Below, in pieces: positions 30,851-44,500 of a stretch of DNA of 64,000 nucleotides. How positions within the stretch are numbered: position 1 is the first letter of the stretch; each line of letters opens with the position of its first letter. Both the position numbers and the translations under genes were made by a program. The notes below the pieces were generated by a model that was not told the origin of the DNA, made no database searches, and saw only the letters and a program-made list of their open reading frames with translations. The stretch is from Effrenium voratum (taxonomy: Eukaryota; Sar; Dinophyceae; Suessiales; Symbiodiniaceae): the NCBI GenBank assembly GCA_963377175.1, contig CAUJNA010000191.1:1211039-1275038 (forward strand), read 5' to 3'.

Positions 30851-33800
30851 TTCCTTACATAAGGGTGGTTAAGTACAACAATCCATGTTTGCTTGAATTA
30901 TCGATTCTTTTAGACCCCATCGTTTCTGAATACTTGGCACGCTCAAAGCGCATGTCCGTATGTCATGCCCAGCCCTTCACATATTGGTCTTCCAGAGGTT
31001 TTGACGACGCTCATATGTCCCAATGAAACGGCACCCTGCCAAAGGGCAGATTGGCAACTCAAGCGGTGGCTATCCCCTCCCCAAAACCCCCTCCCCCGCC
31101 CAAACAGCAGATAGGACGATTGACTATATATGGGCTTGATCTTGTCTGAAAAATCGAGGCACCTTCGAAAATGGGTGGTTTCCAATTGGCTTCCAGACAA
31201 AAACCACCCCAAAAGAGGTGCTATAGTGAGGCCGCTCTGTTCCTCGAAACCCGCCCCAGTGGGCAAAACAAAACCGCGCCTGTGAAGTCCGGCACATAAC
31301 GCTGCACTGCACCACCTCGAATTGAACGCAAGTGGCGTTTTACCACAAGGCCACAAGGACCGGCTTCTGCAGATTCTAAGATCCCCCCTGGTGTGCCCTA
31401 CATCAGGCCTAGGGCCTGGTGTGCTGCAATTTCTACAAGAATTCAATAATTCCCAAGAGAATTGTAAAAGACCTACATCCAGGTAGTCACAACAAAATAG
31501 GCAAATATCCGAATCATGCCAATCACTCAAAAGGGTACAACAAGTGTGCGACAAACGCACCAAAGGGGACTGTCCCAACTGTGTTCTGAACTATGTGGGG
31601 GTGTCCACAAAAGAGGGGGTCCTTTTGGCACTGCCACACGGAAATCAGAAGGCACCGACCACTTTGAGGGGTGCCCATTTTTGAGGATGTGGACAAACCC
31701 GCATCTTGCTTATGGTGTGTGAAGATGCAGTAATCGATGTCGGCATGAATGCCCACTTGCCCTGTTGCTCGCCCCCGTACAAAGCCCAAAACCCATACCT
31801 TCACATGCGTGACATTCTCCGCGCCCAGGGTTTCCATCCGGGCGGAAAAATCATATTGTGCAGCTGAAGGTATGTTCCAAAGGGCATGTTGGTGGGCGTG
31901 ACAAAAAAGGGGGCCTTGGTCAATTTGGAACGAAGGAAAATTCCTGGAACCTTTTGAAGGTTCTCGGGTGTGAGGGGCGCGGGTGTCCCAATATCATTCC
32001 TGTTGATGCTTGTCCCGCGAAGCCTCGCCAACAATATGCCTCCCCTTCGTGGAATTGTGAGGTCCAACCGGCTGCGAGCAAGAAAAGTTCAGAGCCGAGG
32101 CCGGTGCCCAACGCATAGATACAGTTCACCACTGACGTCAAGTTCTTCCTAGGGCGAAACAGCTAGGAGTCGGCTTGACTTGATCTGACTCAGGAAATCC
32201 AGCAAACGGAGTAAACTGGCACCGCCGAGCAACTGAGATCGGACAAGTGCATCTCCCCGCTGCATCAACTGATTCAACCCCCTGCGTGCCCTTAAGGCAT
32301 CGGCTTTTACTGAGTTTTGTTGAAGCCAATTCTCATGAATGAGCGATTCTTTGAGTTGGATGTGCTTGCAGTTGTGTGTAATGTCTTACAACTCATGTTC
32401 ATGACCCCCATGCAAAGAAACGAGCATGGACCACTTGGCACGACACGACAGAAGCGCACTGGAAAGCCGATATTTGGTGAGGTCCCCTACCTACGAAACA
32501 CCAACACAAGCATTGGGCATCAACAGTTGGCAAGTTGGGATTTATCCCACCCTCCCATAATGAAGCACATATCTGAGTGTTGGACTTACACCCCCGAATT
32601 TTCGTAAGCTGCAAGCAAGTCCGGTTCTTGTCGAGGGATTTGGACCCCCAAACGATGGCTTTCCTTTTGATTCTCCCTGACAAACCTAGAGGCTACCCTC
32701 GTTCTCAGCCATAGGGGCGCGAGCTCAGGCGACAAACAGCTAAGGCAGCAGGCTCTTCGTAGAGATCATCCGTGGAGAACAGCGCATACTCCTGGCTCGA
32801 TTTGGCTTTGCCCCAGTGGCGGTTTGTTGTTGCGGGTATTGAAAGAAATCCTTTGAAGCCTTGTGGATGACTTGGCAACCTTGCTTGTACCACCGGCCAA
32901 AATGGCAAAGAATGAGAGGTGCCAGCTTAAAAACTCGTTCCACAAAGAAAGGTGCAGGATCCCGCTTTGGGCCGCCTGCTTAGTGGAGAGTCAAGGTGGG
33001 TTCCCTCAATATGTAGACAGTGTAGACAGTGTAGACACCCTTGTGAGGGTTTGCCCTTGATTTTCTCCAAAGGTCTGAACAGGCCCTAGTAACCCTAGTA
33101 ATGCCGTGAAACATCAGCATTTCGCGAAGAAGTTTCGCTTGTCAAGGCGCTTGTCAATGGCTTAGCAAGTTTGCGTGTAAGCCGCAGCCTTGTGTAACGT
33201 TGCCAGCTTCCAAGTTGGAAGACCGGAAAGGATGGCGGTCTCAGTACTCTTCCCTTAAAATGAACGCGGGAGTATCACCCGGGTCTTCGCTTCAGTGGAG
33301 AATCGGAGCCTTTCAGGTGGGTCGCGCTGAATTCAACTTCGGATTCATCAATCAGGGGTGGTTCCACTTTCACCGTGGAACCAACTTCATTCTATGGGGT
33401 TGACGCCAACGGCTAGCATGGTCCTCCCCATTCTGCAAAGCTGACACTGGCAGGTTCTTTGGGCTAATGTCAAATAGCAACTCACAAATGCGCAATGAAG
33501 GAATTGCATAACTGGAGTTATGATCAAATTTTAAAGTGACCTCAACAATAGAACAAGTTTTACAGCATTATTCCTCAGATTCATCCGAAGTGGACATGAA
33601 TCCAACATTTTCCGCACAAAAGCCTCGCCTGCACGCCAAAGTTTCGGCAGGCCCGTAGGAAGTTGCTGATGTTCTCCCCTGAGCCATCAAATGGAGGTCC
33701 CCGATCTTTCTCCATGAAACATCACCCACTAAAGCGGAACTCAGTAAAAATGGCACCATATTGTGATATGTGAAGGGCTCACTCTGATGCTGCAAGTCGA

Positions 33801-36800
33801 ACTTGTTGCTGACCGATCCTTCTGATGTGTCAGAGAGAAGTCAACGGTACAAGCACCATCTGCCAGATTCTGGCTTAAGGTTCCACAGGTAGGCTTCATA
33901 CCAACGTGTACCTAACCAAACGAAGGTGATGAAAAACGAGCGTGGAGTAGGCTGGTTTAACGGACTTCTCGTGAGTACACCTCATAAACAACTCCAAGCC
34001 CTACTGGTTCGCGACACCCAAAGTATAAAGAACAACCTTGCAGATTGCTTCCCCTCAAAGTGCGCCTTGTCTGTGGCTTCCTGTTGGCATCCCTCCAAGC
34101 CCATGCTCGAAGTGGAAGGGGGATTCGCGCGAGGGGCAGGCTCAGAAACCTTCTGGGTCAGAATTTGGGTTGTTCCAACTGGTAAAGCTGCCCTTCCTTG
34201 CCTCTTCAATTTGGCTCCGCCCTCACAGAGACAGCTCCACTGTGCCGAGCAGAAAACCAACAGGTGGAAACCCAAGGCCAGGCTTCCTGGTTCAGAAGGC
34301 CCCCGTCCCCTTTGAAGAAACCCAGACCCAGCCAGTGCCATGAGGATCCAGCTGTTCCTTTCAGGTTCGAATTATGGTAAGCTCATGGCAAGCATCAGCC
34401 TGAGCCGATCGATCATTCGCTGCATGGCAGTCAAACTCAAAGTTCAATGTTGATTGCAACCCAAATCCCCTTGCAATGCAATGTTGCGTTCCACGTTAAC
34501 TGATTACTTGTCAACCTTGCAAGCAAGGCACTGCCAATCTCGCCCCTTACATCTTGCTTCCTTCCTGAGCTTCCCGGCTCTCTTTGAATGGCATCCCAGG
34601 GGGGTTCACCTGGACGCGATTCGCCAAGCACGAAAACATCCAGACATGCCTGAGCAACCACAAGTGCAATGCAATATGATGGCGACAGCCGCACTAATCA
34701 TGTCGACGGTCTACCCCTGAGATACTTCCCCTGATTTGTCTCTCAAAATCGAATTGCCCAAGAAGAACAACTAGCCGGAGTACCCAGAGTTCTCTTTGTT
34801 CCCCTTAAACACCACCCTCTAAAAGGAACTCACCTTAAATTTGCCCCAAAGGTGATGTTGACACCACCAAAAGGAAAATGTAGGGAATCCTGTTACCCAG
34901 CACCCAGTCGAATTGTCCAAACGTGGTCGCCTTCAAATGGATCATGACCAAAGGGGGTGGTGAGGCAGTTCCGCGTTTGCCAATTTTTCCCAAAGCAAAA
35001 AGAGCCGGGCCAGGCTGACAAACGAAATCTGCGCTCGTTTGTACGCTCCCGACGATGGGATGGGAGAGGATAAAGAAGGGTGCAAATGTTCCAGGGCATG
35101 TCGCAGTGTGAAAGTAGACGGCACAAATCATTCCCTTTTCTAGGTGTACCTTCCCCATTCTTCCAGGGATCCTTCTTTTCAGGAAACCCGGTTTTTGGAA
35201 GAATGATGGTTGAAAAGAATGATCAACCCCTAGACCTTTGGGCAAGAAGGGGACTGCATTCATAACTCCCAACTATAAGGCAACCAGGCCTTGGGAATGC
35301 TGCCGGGTCGGATGCAGTTCACCAGATCGCAAAGGATCGCGCCGGAACCTTGCAAGCGAGATGCAAATGCTGTTTCAACCCAAACATTGCGCCCAAGGTA
35401 AATATGCATGCATGTGTGTCTTTTTAAGGGACCCCCCCCCCAAAAAAAAAAACAAAGACAGTGGCGGTTGTCCTTTTGAAAAATGGCGGTTGTCCTTTTG
35501 GCTTCCCGTTAAAACCACAAGCAAAGGGCAGTCTGCAAAAGCAACACACCCATACGTGTGTTGAACCATCCATGAAGCTGCAATATTTGATCCTACGCTT
35601 TTGTTTGCTCTTGCCCTTCTTGTTTACACTTGCAGGTTTCAAAGCTCCACTGCTCAAATGAATGTAGACGCCTGGGATCGACTTTCCGAGTGGCTTGATT
35701 GATGCCCTCGATGGTCCTTCACGCGCGAGATCATGTTACCCTTCCCCATGCTGACAATGCAAAAGGTTGATTCGCATTTGCATTTTCTGAAAGAGGGCGT
35801 CCCTTAACATTACTGGAGAGCCATACGCTGGAACGAGCTAACACCATGTCAGGGCCGCCAAAGCTGCACCTTCCACGTGGTTTCCATCTACAAGCCCATT
35901 CCGTGCCACAAGGGCTCAAATAACTAGAATGGGCTTCTGAGGTACTTTAACATTCAGCCCCGGTCATGGGATACTTGTGCACTTGCTTTTGCACTGCATT
36001 CTCTGAGCCAACCCGTGTCTTCTGACATCATTCCCGGGAACCTTGATTTTTTGAGAATTGCCTCAAATCTAAAGACGTTTGGGTTGGTGATTGCAAAGAA
36101 CGATGGGCGAAATAGAGTGTGAGGCCAACTTTTTGACGTTTTCAGAAATAAGGAACATGGATTCCTTCCGGGACCCAACCTCACTTGCCCAAAGGACCTA
36201 GAAATACAAAGGTTAGCCTTTTGGGACCTTGACTAAAAGCGGACAACACCAGGAACACCAAAAGGATAAAAAGGTTGGCATTGAACGACTGAGAAACGCG
36301 GAGCCATTTTGAGGGGGTCCCGGAGGCCGCGACGGGTGCCACGTTCATCCCAAGGCTCCAGCGCAAGGCTCCAGCGAAGTCGCCGAGCACCGGGTGGCCG
36401 GTCACCGCCTTTGGGGCTTCCGCGACTGATTTTGTGGACAAAAATACACTCCCAAATGGGTGTGGCTCCAAATTCAAGAGCTAGGGTTATGCAGGGTTTA
36501 GCCTTGGTTCCATTTAGGGGTTCATTTGGGTACATGTTGTTTTAAGCCACAGCCAAATGGCTGGTGTAAAGTCCGTACTGGTCATGCCTATTTTTACTGC
36601 TCCCTTTGGCAAATGCAATGGATCTGCTTTGAAACATGCTGCAACAGTTGGTAGGAATAGCCTAGAATTAGTAGGGCTTCATCCATCCCAACTGGTGCAG
36701 GACTTTGTGCCATTCACAGGAACTCCCGAAAACGTGGGAGGGCACTGGACTGTGCGAGGTGAGCTATCCGTTTAGGGAAGAGGACCCCTTTGCGGCTTTG

Positions 36801-39569
36801 CTGCAATCTATGTCTAACCAAAATCACCTAAAAAGCACACCAAAGAGAATCGCACCAAAGACGCGAACTGCAAAAGAGATGTCCGGCGCCTGGACCCAGT
36901 GGGCTGCTGACTGCTCCGCCTCTGGACTGTACTTGGCTGCCGCCTGGCCCAGGCCAAGTGGTTTTGTTCAACCCTCGGGGTTGACGATTTGTGATTGGAG
37001 GGGGTTCGGGGGGTGGAGCTGGTTGAACAGCTGATGCGAGCACAGTTCTGTCCATCACTTTCAAGATGGCTCCTCTTTAGGGGAAGTCAGTTCAGAGGGG
37101 CGTGCACGTCTTCGCCTCATCCCCCGTGTTTTGGAGCTCGTGGGAATGAGGGAAACAACCATCCTGCTGCTTGTTCGTGGCTTCAACACTGACCCAACTC
37201 CCCCTCCCAACAAAAAAAGCCAACTGGCGCTCATAGTGGAAGCCGCGCCACGCAAAGAAGCCCACTCCATGTTGCTTCTTTTTGAGACACGAGCAAAAAT
37301 GAGCCACTTAGCTGGCACCCAGCAAGATTCAGACGACTTGTCTCTGAAGAACAGCCTGTTCCCCTGAATAGCTCTGAGTCTACTCCACGGGCAAGCCTCT
37401 TGCACGCGAAAAATACAAACATGGTTGGACACGATCTAAATTAAAGGCTAAGGTTCCGTCAAAGCCCAGCCATGATGAGTATGTAAATGTGTCTTCATTT
37501 GGTTCCAATTGATGACTTGTAAAACACCCATTCAATATCATTATTTTCCAAATGGATCTCACCTTCTCCGCCTTCCCGCTTCAAGGCAAGCAATTGAAGG
37601 CCTTTGCTTTGAGCTCTGCATCCAGGCCATAGCAGGGCAGGTCCTGAAGAAGTTCTTCACAAAGCAGCCACCTTTTGGGACCCAATGGAATCTAGTGGAG
37701 ATTTTCGGCACGGGGCCACTAGATCGCTTGCTACAGAAAAGCCCCGCCTCTCCAGGCCATTTGCACGGTCATTCGCTGGACTTCACCAAGCTCGGCTAGG
37801 GAAGCTCGGCTGGCGCTGGGCGAACCTGGGTGCCCTTAAAGATAGGCCGGTTCGGGAAAACGATTTGAATCAAACTCAAACCAGTTGATTCCATTCAGAA
37901 ACGAAAGTGAAACCGAAACGCACACCCATGAAGCCCAGTTTCAGAGTAGTTTTCTTGAACTGGGCTGGCCCATTGCCATAGCCTTGTGTGAAATGGGACC
38001 CCTGATGTTCCCAGGCTATCTTTACATATCTTTACGACAGGAAACCACTTCAAGGAGGGTTCCCGGACCCCGGAACCAAGATGTGCCCACCGATCGGACT
38101 GGATGGCTTTGGACTGCCAGCCTCTTGAAAGGGACGCCTCTCCACTTCGACAGTGCTGGGAAACGGGCAGAAAATTAGCAGTAAACATTCCAATCCCCAG
38201 GTCTTCTGCTTTCCTCCCATCCCTCCCACGCCAACCAAATCCCGTCCTCTCGCTGTGGCCGGGGCGATGGTGCCGTATATCTGCACAGGACGCTGTCAAA
38301 TAACCTAAAGCACCTGAGGACCTGGCGCCTCTCGGAAGGGAGAAACAAAAAGGCGTCCCAAAGTCGGCAAACCACAGGTGTGTTTGGAAGACTCAAATGA
38401 GATGCAAGAAAGTGTCAAGTCAGCTTCAGATGCTTTGGGCAATTGAGTCAGCCGAGTTTTAACGCCTTGCGAAACACTTCACAGGCCTGTGTCCCACACT
38501 GGCAGCTCGAGGGGCCTTGGCAACTTGGGACCCCCCCCCGGCCCCACTCGTTGGAACAACAAGGCCCGAACTCATTAAGGCTAGCAAGGGGAGTCGGGTG
38601 ACCACCTCGTTGTAGCGAAGAATGAATGTACTGCGTACGGACGCGCAAAAGAAGTGGCGAGGTCATGTGCTTAGCACAAGGCTGCCCCAACCCAAAGGAA
38701 AGGTTCTTGAAATCATAGAGGTTCTGATAAAAACGGGTTCCGAACATCTGTCAGGTGTAGCACGTCCTGACTTCTCTGAAAAGGAGTCATCGCGCAAATG
38801 GCCTGCGCACAAACGAACACTGCTCCTGACAGACCTTGCTATGCAAATTCCCAAAAGCCAACAGGAAAAACACGTCACGTTCAAGGGGAATTGTTTACCA
38901 CATGCACCCGGTTGTCGAAACAACATGGGACCCGCCCTTTTTGAGGAGAGGTGTCAAACCCTTCCCGGCTAAGACCTGTAAAGGTATAGAAACCATCGAG
39001 TTGAGCATTCACCTGAAAATGGGACCGAACCCCAAGCACTAGGGTTAGGAGCAACCAACAGCTACAGCCAAACCTGGCCTGAAGATCGACAGCGAGCAGA
39101 GCTAAAAATTCAAAACCCTACGTGCCCGTCTCAATTATGTACCCAAAAGGGATGAGCAAAAGCGATTACATCCCTACAAATTGGCCCGGAACTCCAAGAA
39201 AGGGTCCCTTTGAAAGGAGCGTCCTCTAGAAGTGTTCATTTGTCGGGTTCCTTGTTGATCTGCAGGGGGTACCAATGTTGGCAAACGAGGCCCAAAGCCA
39301 CAAATCGCGCCCAGATCGAAGTGTTGAGCAAAAGCAGGCACAACAAATTGTGTGACCCTTCGCTTCTTGGCAGTTCGACATGGGTGTGGGGAAACTCCTA
39401 GGAACAAAGATCGGTTTTGAACAACCAAGCAACCCAGGCTTTGGACACCAAAGCGTCACTTGTGCCCAAGCCACACTGCTGCTGCGGGCATTGCCCGGCT
39501 CAGGCCCGTCCCGCGCCTGCCACGCAACCCATCAGCTTACGATCTGGCGGTTCGGGTTGGTGGTTGGTG

Positions 39570-39660
39570 GTTGTGTGTGTAGTGTGTTTGTTTGTTTGCT
39601 TGTTTACTTGCTTGGTTGTTTTTTGTTTGTTTGTTTGTTTGTTTGTTTGTTTCTTGGTTG
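39570..39660. repeat. (GTTT)n-rich tract
   Basis: Imperfect GTTT tetramers, purest at 39621-39650, flanked by TGTGTGTAG and a GTGTCTCYGT-type downstream extension. Confidence 0.9.
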
Positions 39661-40578
39661 GTGTATCTCTGTGTGTCTCCGTGTCCGTATGTCTCCGCGT
39701 GCGTGTTTTCTTGTTTTCCGTTTGTGTGCCTGTCTCTCTGTGCGCGTGCATGAGCGCCATCTAAACATGCAACTTCCAGTCGCAGAGCCAAGCTAAATGG
39801 CAAATCCCCCCATCCGTAAAGTGGTGGACAGCTCGGGCAAACTCGCCCTGCAATGAACAACGTGGGCCCAGCAGGCAAAGCAGCCAGCCGCGAAAGCATG
39901 GGACCCCTTCCCTTGCTTCTGACCCTCGCCCAGCGGACGTACAGAAGGAACCCACCTCATCTTGACGGCGGTGCCTCACAGGTGAACATGGCTCACGGAC
40001 AAGGTGTCACAAAAGTAGAAACACCCCATGGTTCATTCCCATTCACTGGTTGGCAAATTGGTCTGGAAAAGTACTAGCGATACATAGCACAGCATCCAAG
40101 TCTTGGTCGTTTGCCTCTGACAGATCTGCACAGCGCCCTCTCCTCCGAATCCAGTGGCCCGAAACTATTGATCCATTGGTGGACGTGTACGCGGAAACTT
40201 CCGGGGACCTCCGTTTTGCAGATCTGATTCTTTACCCGGCGAGTGGGTTCAGGACTCGCTGGCGGTGCCTCGCGCGTGGTGTCCGCGGCGGCGGTGAGCT
40301 CAAATCCACCTGCACCGAGAAAGGCAGCCGCCAAGAGCACGCACGGAGCTGCCACGCACTCATAGCTGTCCTTTGACTGGCGGACTGGGGGGTGGCGCTA
40401 TTAATCTTGAGAAATAGGGGTTGTATATGTCCCCTTTAAACCTTACCTGAAGAATAAAGTCAATATTTATAAAAAGGCAACACCAGCACCTGTGACAAAT
40501 GACAGCAGACTATGAATTTAATGGCCAAAAAACAAAATTGGCGGTGGGCAACGATCCCCATGTAAAATCTGCCACCAC

Positions 40579-41517
40579 ATGGTCGCCCATTCCAAAAGTC
40601 ACACCCACATTGAGATTCCTGCGGGTGTGCAGTGTCGACCCCAAATGGATCAACTCGGCGGATTCTTAGGACGGTGTTTTTCCCCTGAAACTGATGAACT
40701 CACTTTAAAATGGGGACAACCCGATGTGAACCAACCAGGATCCATCCAATCCGGTGCCACTAACTGCGTGGCCCGAAAGTGGCTCCAACCAAGCGCTGGT
40801 CAGAACTGGTTGTGGGTCTCGCTCGGGCCCAGGCCGGCAAGCGTGGCGGAACCGTCCAGCGCCCTGAGCTCTCCTCGCCTAACAGACTGCAGGGGTTCAG
40901 TGAGCCGACTTCGATTCTCATCCTTCATACAACGCTTCCCCATTCCCTGGAAAAAATCGTCCCTGATTTGCTCCTCTGATCAACCTTGCACAAAGAAAAT
41001 GTGGTGCATGACCAACCTGCCACCCCAGGTACTTGACCATGGACTGCATTTCCATTGCGACCTACATGGAGCAAAACGATTGGGAGCCTTTGTTGAAATG
41101 ATTGGCAGGGCCCACTCATTTCCGTTGGCAATTGTCAGCCAGAAGCTGTCCCTGTGTAATTTGTTGGGATGGTCACAACATCCTGCCGTGTCGCCAATGT
41201 TGGTGGAGTTTCCCTTCGCGGCGTCATGTCGACAAGGACATATAAGACTCTCCCTGTACGCCATGCCACGCGCGAGACAAGACATGTGCACAACCAAGCA
41301 GAAAGCAACAACAAAATTCAAGCAAATCCTACAGAGGGCAAGCACCTGTGGGAAGTACTGGGAGGGCAGCCACATCTCCAAAAACAAAGCGAGGCTGGCC
41401 ACATCTCTCCATCTTTCCACCTCTCCTGCACCAGTACGAGTGCCAAAAGCCTGTGCTCATTGTGCTCAAAGCGCTGCCTTGTTCTTTTGGGTCTTAAACC
41501 CAATGCCAAACATTTAG
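40579..41517 (+). other. Longest open frame of the gene-free part, unrecognised
   Basis: 312 codons from ATG (MVAHSKSHTHIEI) to a TAG. It is longer than expected by chance at about 50% GC, but it shows no domain, motif, membrane segment or homologous neighbour that I recognise. The residue mix (rich in S, P, C and W) looks non-coding. It could be a decayed exon or a chance frame. Listed so that it can be tested. Confidence 0.15.
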
Positions 41518-44500
41518 GCCGCTATCTTTGTATTTGTTCATTTAGCCACGCAGCTCGGACCCGAGCCATCCGCCCCCTGCACCCGAAAACCGACAGCCGC
41601 CTCTGCTGGAGAAGCTCTCGCTGCTGCTGCCGGAAGTCTCCTGGCGATCTCATCCGGTGACCCCAAGGGTAAAACGGGAAAGCTTCCGCTCCAGTTCCAT
41701 TTATCCGGTCGCCCCGAAAAGGAGAAAATGAAACGACAAAATGAGTCAGCAATTACTCCCACGATTCCATGTTCGAGGTTAGAGGGCTCCAGAGCTGAGC
41801 CGAGTCTTTGTTTAACTACTGTTTAAACAGCCTCCTTTGATTTCCCTCGCAACAAGCACGAAAAAAACAACAACAAGCGGAACGACAACGCATCTCCGCC
41901 AGGGCCCGGGGAGAAAATGCTGAAGAAAAAGCCCTTGCTATTTTGTCAAGTTGTCAGCTGGATTTCTTTCCAAGACCAACAATCTTCTGGAGCTGCGACC
42001 CAGGTTGTCCATAATATATCAAACGGTCAGCTTCCGGACTGCAATATTCAAACCTCGAAACATCCCACCCTTTTTGCGCGTCAGAAAACCCCGCCAGCCC
42101 GTGGCTCCTGGCAACAGGTCAGGTAGAGGAAACTCATCCTTTCAAGTCTCCAGCCCTTCTGCGTCATGTAAAACAGGGTAGGGGGTCCACGGACACAGTT
42201 GCCGGACTTGAGCACAGGATAGAAGAAATCTGACATACAACTAGCTGTGGGCCGGGGACTTCCGCAACTTAACAGAATGCTTTGCCGGCCATCGAAACCT
42301 TGTCCCATGGAAATTCCCAGCAGGAAGGCCTCAGGCCGTAGAATGCCAAGTTGTGGCAAAAGTCAAAAACACTTGCAGCCCGTCCCCTCAACGTTGATCA
42401 CTACACATCACCTCCATTAGCGCAGATCACAAAAACATGAATCTGCAACCGGGGTATGGTGTGATGGATCTCTAATCTTGAGTCTTGTTCAAACCAACTT
42501 TGCCCAACCCTCGTGGGGTCTTCTCCTTCTTCTGCTTAGGCTTAGCTCCCCACCCCAAGCATCCCCCCTACCTTTAGGGAGGGGGTGGGGGGTCCCACAA
42601 TTCCATTATTCAGTCTTCCCCACAAAAGGGAAAATGGAACCCTAAATGGAATTCCATCACCCCCCTCCCCCAATCCCATTTTGAAAGGGGGATCCCCAAG
42701 CCGACCCACAGCGTCCGCTCTCCGGTCTCCTTCTCCTTGGGGCGCCAGGCCAAGGCCACCTCCTCCTCGCTTGGTGCAGCCACCGCCTCCGGCAGGTCCT
42801 CACGAAGCTTGGCATGGGAGCTTTGTCCTGGTTTCGCTTGTCTTAGCAGAACTATGATTTGCGAAACAGAATTAAGCAAGACCCAAAGAGAGCTTCTTCA
42901 TGGTTTGTGTCAAACCCCCAGGCGAGCTCATAACAGTTGGTCCAGGAACGTGTTTTGATACCCAACCCCCCAAAACAATGCGAATTGTTTGAACAGGATG
43001 CCAAAAGGAACTTGCGCCCGGGGTGGGAAGGTAGAGGGTCTCCTTCGTGGATGCTTGAAGTTGATCTTGTTGATTGATATTTCTCAGGGAAGAAGTCAAT
43101 GCATCCCAAGCATAGATTGAATACGCGAGCGTGGATCTGCAATTAAACCCCAGCAAATGCAAACGAAGGATAGGACTTGACCAAAAACCCGAGTAGGTAC
43201 CCCCGCTAGGTACCCTTCATATACCTTGCGCTTGTGTTTGTGGCGTTTGCTCTCAGAGCAGGCATGTCATAAGTCTTGATACACCCCACTGGCTAAGTCA
43301 AAGGCAAACCTGGGTGTTCAATCGATGGCCCGTAGCAATTTGTAAGCATCCATGCCCCCCTTGTGGTGTTCCCCATGTCAGCTTCCATGATCATTTGAAG
43401 GTAGGGTGGGGTAATCTCCACCATCCACGTTTGAAAGGATTCCCCACTAAGATTTGCAGAAACAGGCCCAATTGCAATGAAAGGTCTCGCCAAAAAGGGC
43501 CTCTCTGACCATCTCTTCGACTATCCTTGAACGCGACTCCAAAAAAAAAAACAAATCCTCCAAAAGGATCGTATTTCTGTACTGTCAAGTGAATGCTTGG
43601 AATTTGGCTTGTGGGGCACTATCTGAACACTATGAGCCCCAGAAGTGCCATGAACATAGCACAGCGCAACAATGTACCTGTTTCTTTGTCCGCGAAAGCA
43701 AAACCCAGAGGTACTTACGCTCCTCTTGGCGTGCTCGCACCGAGGGCCGCCTCTTTGAGAGCTCCCCCTTGCGAGCCTGCGTTGCTCCCATTCGACATCG
43801 GAACAAGGGAAGAAAATTGAAGGAAGCGAACCGGTGTTGTGAGCTTTGGGGTTTGTCATCTCGAGCATAGAAACGGTTCGGAGTGCCAAGGAACACAACG
43901 AGTACAAATACGGTGTACCTATAATATTTTATATACACCTTCCCTATCGGTCATGACCACGGCTCGTTCAAGCTAAAGAAGAACAAGCAAACCATATTCT
44001 GCCAAAATCAAACTGAGGGGATCCTGTGTCCTTCAAACTGACATCCTCAAAGTTGCCCTCTAAATAGTGGCTTGAAGGGAAAACCGAACGGAATATTCTG
44101 TTGAGGATGTGTTGGCACGCATGGGAGTTCCAAACACCTGAACATAAGAACTAAATTCCAATTGAAGAGGTCCCCTGAAACGATACCTGTATGACCTGAA
44201 GGGTCGGAGGGGAGTCCATTCATCCAGTCTTCCTGAAAGGGAAAGTAGGCCTCCGCAATTCGTTTGGAAAAAGGAGACGGCCATATACTTGTTGTTTTTG
44301 CTCATGGTTGTGGAAATTGACCGTTTCTGTGCTGCCCAAGTGGGCCATTCCTTTGACAAAGTTGGTCTCTCAGTACCGCAGAAAGCCAACAAGTTTCACA
44401 TGAACCGACTTGCACTACCAGCTGCCCAACAAGTATCCAACGAATTTGAATCAAATACAAGCGCACCTGAAAAGCCGATTTTGCCCACCAGCCCCAGTTC

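Noticed and set aside
39500..39899. Minus-strand frame rich in TNKQTNKQ
   Set aside because: Translation of the GTTT-rich tract.
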